Part shown: positions 34,724 to 40,524 of the stretch, piece by piece
Position numbering within the stretch: position 1 is the first letter of the stretch
Layout: every line of letters starts with the position of its first letter
Notes under the pieces: model-generated
Told to the model about the DNA's origin: nothing
Databases searched by the model: none
What the model saw: only the letters and a program-made list of their open reading frames with translations
Assembly: GCA_017427185.1 (NCBI GenBank)
Contig: JAFRTJ010000068.1
Location: 1-40,524 of the forward strand
Length of the DNA stretch: 40,524 nt
Origin: Bacteroidaceae bacterium
GTDB taxonomy: Bacteria; Bacteroidota; Bacteroidia; Bacteroidales; Bacteroidaceae
Reading direction: 5' to 3'
Made by a program: the position numbers and the translations under genes

Positions 34724-34769
34724 TTTTTTGCGTTTTTTTCTTAACAAATGGGCAAAAAAATGCAAAAAA
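34724..34769. repeat. T/A-tract inverted repeat abutting a promoter
   Basis: A left arm of T6-GCG-T7 (34724-34739) and a right arm of A7-TGC-A6 (34754-34769) are complementary over 16 positions with one G-T pair, around a 14-bp loop. The right arm ends 2 bp before the -33 TTTG at 34772. It could be an operator, a bent-DNA UP-like element, or a terminator for the mannose operon. Confidence 0.65.
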
Positions 34770-34771
34770 TG

Positions 34772-34802
34772 TTTGGTGGAAATGAAAATGTCTGTATATT
34801 TG
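34772..34802 (+). promoter_or_regulatory. Promoter of the 1614-aa protein (TTTG-N19-TATATTTG)
   Basis: TTTG at 34772-34775, an exact 19-bp spacer and TATATTTG at 34795-34802 match the Bacteroidetes consensus. Transcription would start near 34809, leaving a leader of about 230 nt before the ATG at 35037. Confidence 0.85.
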
Positions 34803-34808
34803 CATCGA

Positions 34809-35036
34809 AGAAAGCGTGGATTGGCAAGTGAGTGCTCGCGCATCTTAGGGATATTTGATGAAAAAATACTCACAACCCGATGCGTGGGCGCGAATGCTGA
34901 AGAAGCTTTTGCGGCTGCGCTTTTTTTATGAACGATGAAACAAATATCCCGAGAGCGAAGCGTCGCTCTGAATAACGAAACGAAATAACTAACAAAAGTG
35001 TTTACTAACATTATTATTAATTAAATTTATTAACTT
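34809..35036 (+). promoter_or_regulatory. Structured 5' leader RNA, riboswitch- or attenuator-like
   Basis: The leader carries several strong pairings. (1) GCTCGCGCATC (34834-34844) pairs with GATGCGTGGGC (34879-34889), 11 bp with two G-U. (2) GTGAGT (34828-34833) pairs with ACTCAC (34868-34873) in the loop of (1), making a pseudoknot. (3) GGGATATTTG (34848-34857) pairs perfectly with CAAATATCCC (34941-34950), enclosing the internal terminator-like hairpin. (4) AGAGCGA-AGCG-TCGCTCT (34952-34969) is a perfect hairpin. Pairing (1) competes with the terminator stem for 34888-34889. After 34970 the leader is unstructured and A/T-rich up to the ATG. I recognise no known riboswitch class. Confidence 0.55.
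34888..34927 (+). terminator. Terminator-like hairpin within the leader
   Basis: GCGC (34888-34891) and GCGC (34917-34920) close a stem with inner pairs GCTG/CGGC, followed directly by seven T (34921-34927). If used, it would release an RNA of about 118 nt before the coding region; otherwise it may be a regulated attenuator. The stem is interrupted by an asymmetric internal loop, so strength is uncertain. Confidence 0.45.
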
Positions 35037-38000
35037 ATGAAGAAGATTTTATCTTTTTTGCAGAAGAAGCCGCTAGCTATGGCAGCGGTTGCTCTGTTCA
35101 GTATGAGTTCATTTGCGGATGAGCCTGTTACTGATCAAGTCTGGACTAAGGTTACCGATGGTACTAGTCTAAAAGCATTTGATTATGTAACTTTCGTGGA
35201 CGTGAATGCCAAGAAGGTTTACAATGGCTTTAAGCACGCTGTAAAGTATGAAGGTGAAAACCCAGGTTCAGAAGGAACTGGTTTCTGGGTTGTAGATGGT
35301 TGGGCTCCCGAGGAAGGCTCACCCGTTGCAGCTGATTATCCTGAAAGTAGTTGGGCTTTCAGAGTAGAAGATGAAGAGGCTGAAGGTCCTTTGTTTACCT
35401 ATTTTACTGAGGATGCTGAGGTTACAGGTCGTGATTTGAACAGTCTAGTAAGCTGGGATAAAGACTTGATTTCTGATGGCTATGTAAAGAGTCTCGCTTC
35501 TAAGCGCTATGTTTATTACGACAAGACAGCTGGCTATTTCTGGACAAAACCTGAACCTGATAAAGTAGGCCTTTATAAGCAGACAGAGCTCGCTCGTCCA
35601 GTATTTGATCCTACGAGCAGTACGATTTGGGTTAATCCCGAAGCACCTGCTGGTCCTTCAATCAATATCAGCATTCCTGGTATAGGTGAAAACGACCCCG
35701 TGGGTTCTATCTCATGGAAGCAGGATGATGGTGACTATAATGATGACAATGGAACCAGCACTGATGTAACTCCCGAGTATGAGGATGGTGTACCTGTAAA
35801 AATCACTGCTAAGAATGTATACGAAGGTGGTGAAACCCAAGAGGTTACCGAGACCTACACCTTCGTAGAAATTGAATTGCCTTATTTCGATCCTGAGACA
35901 GGCATTAAGATTGCAAATGATGGTACTGCTATGGTTGAAATCTTGGATGACACCGAAGGTGCAGCCATTAAGTATTATGTAGCAGAGAAGGGTAAGGAAC
36001 CCGAAGAACCTACATTTGAGGATTACTCTGAAGCATTGGATCTTGCTGAGTATGTAGGCAAGACTGTTGTTGTTTATGCTAAGGCTACTAAGGGTGGTGC
36101 TGAGACTTCAGTTGTAAGCGCAGAGTACACTATCGAGCCCAATGCTACTGCCGAGGACCTCGAATTAGAGCTCAATGCAGATCCTAAGGAAGGTTCTGAA
36201 GTAGGTGGCGGTGACATTGTTTCTTTGTGGTGGGTGATCGGAAACACCGAATACGACTATTACGAGATTGCTCCTAACGGAAAGGTTACAGAACTGACTT
36301 TGACCTTCCATACTGATGATGGTGACGTGGACGAAACTGTTAAGGCTGTTATTAAGAAGGATAAGGTTACTTTCAAGGTTCCTGGTAAACCCGAATATTA
36401 TGGCAAACAATTTGACGTAGCTGTTCCCGAAGGCTTCTATCTGGCAACTGCTGGCAAGAATGTGGTTGAGACTCCCGAAGCTACAGTTACCTATGTGATG
36501 GGTCTTGGTTCTTCAGACTTTATTATTGATCCCGAGACAACCTACCAGCCTACCGACGACAACACCATCCTTGTAAGAGTTTATCCTCGTAACAATGAGA
36601 ATGCTGAAGTTGACTTCGCAAATCCTGTTGAGGGTGATTCCAACTATGGTGCTAAGTTCACAGATGCTGAATCTGAGTGGGTAACTGATATTACCAAGGT
36701 TGAGAAGATTGCTGCTGACGAAGAGGGTAATCCTCTGCCTAACACCTTCGAGATTACCTTTGAGAACGGTGATGGTAAGGCAGACTTCATCAAGAAGTAT
36801 CTGAAGATGTATGCACACCTTACTCCACAAGAAGAACAGCAGCTTAATTTCTCTGGTTATAACGTAGGTTTCCCCGCAGGTACTTTCAAGTCAGACCTCT
36901 ATATAAATGGCGAGGACCTCAACCACCACGTTAAGTTCGTTGAGTCTGTAGACATCAAGATTATTCCTTCCTACAAGACAATCTGCGAAGGTGATAGGAT
37001 GATGATTTACACTCTCCAGTTGACTGGTAATGTTAGTGGTGACAGTTACAACACACCTTATGATTCTGATAAGGAATCTGAAGTTGTATTCGATGATGAG
37101 GCTGAGGTTACCATCAAGGGTACCAATATCTTTGGTGAAGAGGTTGACCTCACTTGTACGCTATCTGTAGCTGAGCCTAAAGACCAGAAAGCAAAAGGTG
37201 TTAAGGAGACTTATACTGTTAATTGGAAACGCTACAGTGCTCTTGATCCTGAGAATCCTCTGGACTTCGGTTGGACTCTGCGTACCGACAATGGACAAAA
37301 CTATGAAGTTACTATTCCTGCAGGTACCTTCAAGGTTAATTTGAGTGAAAATGATGAATATAAGGGTACTGCCGATGTTATGGCTCATCCCAACTGGGCA
37401 GCTACTGCTCGTCCTTACAGCTTTGATGAGGGCAAGCAGGAGACCAGCACTTTGGTTCTCGACCTTACTGCTACTTTGGATAACCCAATTAAGGTATTCG
37501 AGAAAAATCTTAGAGTTAACAATGAAGAGGCTGTATTTACAGTTGAAGGTGCAGACGGTACTCAAATCGAAGTTGAGTCTTGGGAATTCGACGGTCCTAC
37601 TGAGGCTTATTCTACTACGTTTGAAAGCAAGCCATCATACATGTTTGATGGCAGAGATGGTAAATGGCTGAATGGTTCTGAGGGTGTTCAGGAAGAAGCT
37701 GGTGTTATTATTCTCCATCTGGCTACTCCTATTGCTGATGTACAAAAGTATACCATCACCATTCCTGCGGAAGCATTCAGAGCCAACACTTGTCTTAACA
37801 AAAAATTCTCTGTAGAGGTTTTGCCTTATGTTACCTATTTCATCCAGGAGATTAAGTACATCATTCCTACCGATCAGGAATCTGTAACTTATGACATCTG
37901 GGGTCAATTGCCCGACGGCAGCAAGCTGGATGCTCCTATTGCTTACATCGGTGAGACTGATCCTGAGTTGCGTACTCTTTACAATGCTCTCAGATACAAC

Positions 38001-39881
38001 AACGAACGCTACGTTGATGTTGATGAGACTGGTTCAGGTGAGAAGATTATCGATGGTGAATGGTTCTATCCTGAGGTTAAATCTACCAAGTTTAACAAGG
38101 ATGAGAAGACTACCACATTCACTATCACATTCCCCAATGGCTTGATTCCAGGTTACTATAAGATGAACTTCCCCGCTGGTACAGTTCAGGCTGAGGGTTA
38201 TGTTGCTAATGATGTTAGATTGTATAATCCATTCGACGTTGTTCCTGCATTCGTTTACGATGCTACCTCTAGCGAAGAGGATTACAACCAGCCTGGCAAA
38301 TATCCAAAGGAGAAGGAGTACAATATCTCTACCAAGACCACAGAGATTACGCTCTACTTGACAGCTGAGAATCCTGATGATGAGTATACCAACAATTCTA
38401 ATTCTGACATTCTCTTGATCGAAGGTACCCAACTTGGCTTCGCTGAGGGCATTATCGATGATGAGGCAGATGCAGAAAATGGCAAGTTCACATACGAAAA
38501 GGATCATGATGGTATCTTCAAGGTTACCTTCGATGCTTTGCAACCTGGTCAGTATACTTTGGTCGTTCCTTCTCACAGCGTAACTACCAAGTCTACCTTC
38601 AAGATCTTAGGCACAGCTACTGCTCTGAATACCGATAATCCTGAGGCATTCTTCCTGACCATCAACGTTGAGGACTTCGCTGGTCCTGAGGATGCTGTCA
38701 AGATCACAACCAAGACCTATGCATTCGATGTTAAGGTAGGTGATGAGGGTACAAAGATGACCGTACTCAATGACGAGGAGGGCAATGCTCCCACCGTACA
38801 GCTTGGTGGCGCACAAGCTACTCTCGAAAATTCCGATAAGCCTGGTTACGTTCGCGTAGTTCTCCCAACTGCAGAAAAGGAAGAGTGCAAGCCATGCTTC
38901 GATATGCCTAAGGACGCTCCTGAGCTTGTAAAGGGTGCTATCGAAGATGAACTTGAAGAAGAGGAAGAGGTAACAGAGCCTAAGTTGGGATACTTCTTCA
39001 TGCATTCTTGCCAGGAGCCTGAGGAAGAGCCTGCTCCTTATCCATTGGTTATTCCTGCTGGATCATTCAAGGGTCAGTATGCTACCAACTATGACGACAT
39101 CGAGGCAAATGTTGATGTAATCTTCGAGTTCATTGATTCTGGTACTGGTATTACAGATGATCTGGAAGATCCTAACGACCTTACCACTACGTTCTGTGAG
39201 GTTCTTGACGAAGTATATGTTCAGAAGGAGATGCTCTTTACACGTGCTTTCAGAAACCAGAATATGCAAGCTCTTGCAGTTCCCTTCGACATTAAGCAGT
39301 CTGAGGTTGCTGACTACTTCACCATCTACCGTCTCGATATGGTTTGGGAAGATTCTAAGGGTGATTTCCAACTCAACTATCTATCAGTTGGTGAGGATGG
39401 TATTGCTTATGCTAACAAGCCATACATCATCGTTCCAACTGCAAAGGCTGTTGAAGAGACTGAGAAAGAAGGATTCGTTAAGATTCCATTCACTGACAAG
39501 AAAGTTGAGTATCCTATGATGAGTTTCATCAACTGTGCTACTACAAAGGTTCACTTCCAATTCTTCAACACTCTGTTCAAGCAAGAATTTGCTGAAGATA
39601 TGGTAGAAGAATACAAGTGGAAGACCTTGTCTGGTGGTAAGATTGGTAATATTAACGGTACGGTTCCTGCATGGCGCTGGTGGATTGCACCTGTTGAGAA
39701 GTTCGGCAATTACGTTAAGATTGCTCTCGATGGCTTTGTTCAGGATGATGCTGATGGCATTGACTTCGTTGAGGCAACTGAGGGTGATACTCAGATCTTC
39801 AATGTTGCTGGTCAGAAGTTGAATACTGCTGCTAAGGGTAAGGTTAACATTATCAATGGTAAGAAGGTTTTTGTAAAGTGA
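35037..39881 (+). CDS. Large exported repeat protein with type IX-like C-terminal tail
   Basis: A 1614-residue acidic protein. A signal peptide (about 1-27, ending SSFA) is followed by a region of about 170 residues that I do not recognise. Then comes a chitobiase/hexosaminidase C-terminal-like beta-sandwich (about 283-367). After it are roughly six modules of 130-160 residues, each ending in a strand of the form hydrophobic-PAGTF (near residues 611, 763, 910, 1044, 1178 and 1337, with variants PAEAF, PAGTV, PSHSV, PAGSF). A Glu-rich stretch lies around 1310-1330. The C terminus, TQIFNVAGQKLNTAAKG...KKVFVK, resembles a type IX secretion sorting tail. Codon use is strongly biased to GGT, GTT, GCT and AAG, unlike its neighbours, which suggests high expression. 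It is probably a surface adhesin or glycan-binding scaffold (inference). Confidence 0.75.
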   Translation: MKKILSFLQKKPLAMAAVALFSMSSFADEPVTDQVWTKVTDGTSLKAFDYVTFVDVNAKKVYNGFKHAVKYEGENPGSEGTGFWVVDGWAPEEGSPVAADYPESSWAFRVEDEEAEGPLFTYFTEDAEVTGRDLNSLVSWDKDLISDGYVKSLASKRYVYYDKTAGYFWTKPEPDKVGLYKQTELARPVFDPTSSTIWVNPEAPAGPSINISIPGIGENDPVGSISWKQDDGDYNDDNGTSTDVTPEYEDGVPVKITAKNVYEGGETQEVTETYTFVEIELPYFDPETGIKIANDGTAMVEILDDTEGAAIKYYVAEKGKEPEEPTFEDYSEALDLAEYVGKTVVVYAKATKGGAETSVVSAEYTIEPNATAEDLELELNADPKEGSEVGGGDIVSLWWVIGNTEYDYYEIAPNGKVTELTLTFHTDDGDVDETVKAVIKKDKVTFKVPGKPEYYGKQFDVAVPEGFYLATAGKNVVETPEATVTYVMGLGSSDFIIDPETTYQPTDDNTILVRVYPRNNENAEVDFANPVEGDSNYGAKFTDAESEWVTDITKVEKIAADEEGNPLPNTFEITFENGDGKADFIKKYLKMYAHLTPQEEQQLNFSGYNVGFPAGTFKSDLYINGEDLNHHVKFVESVDIKIIPSYKTICEGDRMMIYTLQLTGNVSGDSYNTPYDSDKESEVVFDDEAEVTIKGTNIFGEEVDLTCTLSVAEPKDQKAKGVKETYTVNWKRYSALDPENPLDFGWTLRTDNGQNYEVTIPAGTFKVNLSENDEYKGTADVMAHPNWAATARPYSFDEGKQETSTLVLDLTATLDNPIKVFEKNLRVNNEEAVFTVEGADGTQIEVESWEFDGPTEAYSTTFESKPSYMFDGRDGKWLNGSEGVQEEAGVIILHLATPIADVQKYTITIPAEAFRANTCLNKKFSVEVLPYVTYFIQEIKYIIPTDQESVTYDIWGQLPDGSKLDAPIAYIGETDPELRTLYNALRYNNERYVDVDETGSGEKIIDGEWFYPEVKSTKFNKDEKTTTFTITFPNGLIPGYYKMNFPAGTVQAEGYVANDVRLYNPFDVVPAFVYDATSSEEDYNQPGKYPKEKEYNISTKTTEITLYLTAENPDDEYTNNSNSDILLIEGTQLGFAEGIIDDEADAENGKFTYEKDHDGIFKVTFDALQPGQYTLVVPSHSVTTKSTFKILGTATALNTDNPEAFFLTINVEDFAGPEDAVKITTKTYAFDVKVGDEGTKMTVLNDEEGNAPTVQLGGAQATLENSDKPGYVRVVLPTAEKEECKPCFDMPKDAPELVKGAIEDELEEEEEVTEPKLGYFFMHSCQEPEEEPAPYPLVIPAGSFKGQYATNYDDIEANVDVIFEFIDSGTGITDDLEDPNDLTTTFCEVLDEVYVQKEMLFTRAFRNQNMQALAVPFDIKQSEVADYFTIYRLDMVWEDSKGDFQLNYLSVGEDGIAYANKPYIIVPTAKAVEETEKEGFVKIPFTDKKVEYPMMSFINCATTKVHFQFFNTLFKQEFAEDMVEEYKWKTLSGGKIGNINGTVPAWRWWIAPVEKFGNYVKIALDGFVQDDADGIDFVEATEGDTQIFNVAGQKLNTAAKGKVNIINGKKVFVK

Positions 39882-39892
39882 TTTAGGACTAA

Positions 39893-39926
39893 TAGTCAGT
39901 CCCAGCTTCTGGGCTGGGATTGACTA
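39893..39926 (+). terminator. Strong hairpin between the large protein and the small peptide gene
   Basis: TAGTCAGTCCCAGC (39893-39906) pairs with GCTGGGATTGACTA (39913-39926): 14 bp with one G-U around TTCTGG. Only ATTCTT follows, so it may be a leaky terminator or an mRNA 3'-end stabiliser that lowers expression of the downstream peptide. Confidence 0.65.
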
Positions 39927-39970
39927 ATTCTTCCAAACAATTTATACTAACCACAAAAATTGATTAGCTT

Positions 39971-40135
39971 ATGAAAATGTTTTATATTAAGCCTGAAATG
40001 GACATCGAAATCGTTGAGGTAGAGTCTTTCTTGGCACAGAGTGATGGAGAAGGAACTACTCCTATAACTGACGATCCTGTTATTGATACAGGAGGCGATG
40101 ATACTTTGTTCGATACAAAGGTATTTTCTTGGTAA
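39971..40135 (+). CDS. Small acidic peptide (54 aa)
   Basis: A 54-residue protein starting MKMFYIKPEMDIEIVEVESF, with 14 acidic residues and a glycine- and Asp-rich second half (SDGEGTTPITDD, TGGDDTLFD) ending VFSW. The IKPE...EIVEVESFL start resembles the many short Bacteroidales peptides beginning with a KPxxE-V/I-E motif near larger surface proteins, whose function is unknown. No signal peptide or membrane segment is visible. It follows the large protein gene by 89 bp with a strong hairpin between and no clear promoter, and is followed by a good terminator, so it is probably the last gene of that transcript. Confidence 0.7.
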   Translation: MKMFYIKPEMDIEIVEVESFLAQSDGEGTTPITDDPVIDTGGDDTLFDTKVFSW

Positions 40136-40140
40136 TAATT

Positions 40141-40156
40141 GAACACATTTGTGTTC
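40141..40156 (+). other. Small hairpin before the terminator
   Basis: GAACAC-ATTT-GTGTTC, a perfect 6-bp stem with a 4-nt loop, 5 bp after the small peptide stop. It probably belongs to the mRNA 3' end. Confidence 0.5.
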
Positions 40157-40169
40157 GACACTTATAATC

Positions 40170-40205
40170 GAATCCCCTGTCTCTCGTAGGCAGGGGATTC
40201 TTTTT
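40170..40205 (+). terminator. Intrinsic terminator after the small peptide gene
   Basis: GAATCCCCTG (40170-40179) and CAGGGGATTC (40191-40200) form a perfect 10-bp stem with an 11-nt loop, followed by TTTTT. This is the best terminator in the window. Confidence 0.92.
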
Positions 40206-40288
40206 GCTAGGATGCAGCGACCATCCAGGCTTCTTTTTTTGAAAACGGAATACCGTGATGTCGTTATAGCTCCCCCATGAAGTTGGGA

Positions 40289-40370
40289 AAAAGACAACGT
40301 GTTGTGTCGCCGCTTTCAACACGTTGAAATTGAGGTTTCAACGTGTTGTCTTTTCTTTAGGAACGTGATG
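40289..40370. repeat. 22-bp-phased dyad array, locus 3 (three perfect plus one degenerate copy)
   Basis: Copies start at 40295 (CAACGTGTTG), 40317 (CAACACGTTG), 40339 (CAACGTGTTG) and 40361 (GAACGTGATG, degenerate), all 22 bp apart. AAAAGA precedes the first and TCTTTT follows the third. The middle copy sits in TTTCAACACGTTGAAA, a wider dyad, with A-starting spacers running outward on both sides. Confidence 0.9.
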
Positions 40371-40524
40371 CTGCTGTTCCCGTTATGACGGAAAGTTACG
40401 GAAGCTGAGGCAGGCATCATTTGGGCTATGCGTTGCAGCGCTACAGTGCTACAGTTCTTTTACACCATTCACATGCCTCAAAAAGTAGCCATAATATCTA
40501 TATATATTTATATTTATATAAATA
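40371..40524. other. Non-coding right edge
   Basis: No gene is supported here. A short direct repeat (GCTACAGTGCTACAG, about 40440-40454) and an A/T-only tract over the last 30 bases are the only visible structure. The tract may lead into a promoter beyond the window. Confidence 0.5.

Noticed and set aside
34557..34931. Open frame of 124 codons across the leader and promoter region
   Set aside because: It spans an exact promoter, a long inverted repeat and the structured leader, has runs of Phe/Lys from T/A tracts, and ends in the terminator-like hairpin. RNA structure explains the conserved-looking parts better.

Overview
The window looks like chromosomal DNA from a Bacteroidales bacterium, most likely Prevotellaceae (inference). 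The support is threefold. At least ten gene starts have the Bacteroidetes-type promoter element TAnnTTTG, and three have TTTG exactly 19 bp upstream of it. The gene content is dominated by secreted glycan-degrading enzymes. Two large exported proteins end in tails resembling type IX secretion sorting tails. I see no rRNA, tRNA, CRISPR array, transposase, phage gene, SusC/SusD pair or dedicated regulator gene.

Layout. 1-5082: a sialate O-acetylesterase followed by a large Dna2-like nuclease-helicase. 5079-9580 (minus strand): a GH92 mannosidase, a Tat-exported Gfo/Idh/MocA oxidoreductase, and a zinc-ribbon microprotein translationally coupled to a YhhN membrane protein. 9777-11744: a secreted helical-barrel protein of unknown activity. 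11930-14269 (minus): two tandem deoxynucleoside kinases and a sialidase-like propeller. 14421-19413: two GH78-type alpha-L-rhamnosidases. 19403-22997 (minus): a GH43-like propeller, a GlsB/YeaQ-type membrane protein, a Tat lipoprotein of the sugar isomerase/epimerase fold and a secreted propeller. 23117-25566: an ABM monooxygenase, M18 aminopeptidase (apeB) and MurQ. 25605-29181: a CotH-kinase surface protein and a ThuA-like protein. 29618-34563: an operon of GH92 mannosidase, cupin D-lyxose/mannose isomerase, PfkB kinase and class II aldolase. 35037-40135: a 1614-residue, apparently highly expressed exported repeat protein and a 54-residue acidic peptide.

Functional picture. The enzymes fit foraging on mannose-, rhamnose- and sialic-acid-bearing glycans, plus recycling of peptidoglycan amino sugar. 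The operon at 29.6-34.6 kb would make a complete route: release mannose, isomerise it to fructose, phosphorylate it, and cleave it to trioses (inference).

Most unusual structure. Three intergenic loci (11.8, 29.4 and 40.3 kb) carry arrays of a 10-bp dyad, CAAC(GT or AC)GTTG, repeated at exactly 22-bp steps and bounded by AAAAGA and TCTTTT. I know of no name for this element. Second, the 1614-residue protein is preceded by a leader of about 230 nt with several mutually exclusive pairings, a potential pseudoknot and an internal terminator-like hairpin. This suggests a regulatory RNA.
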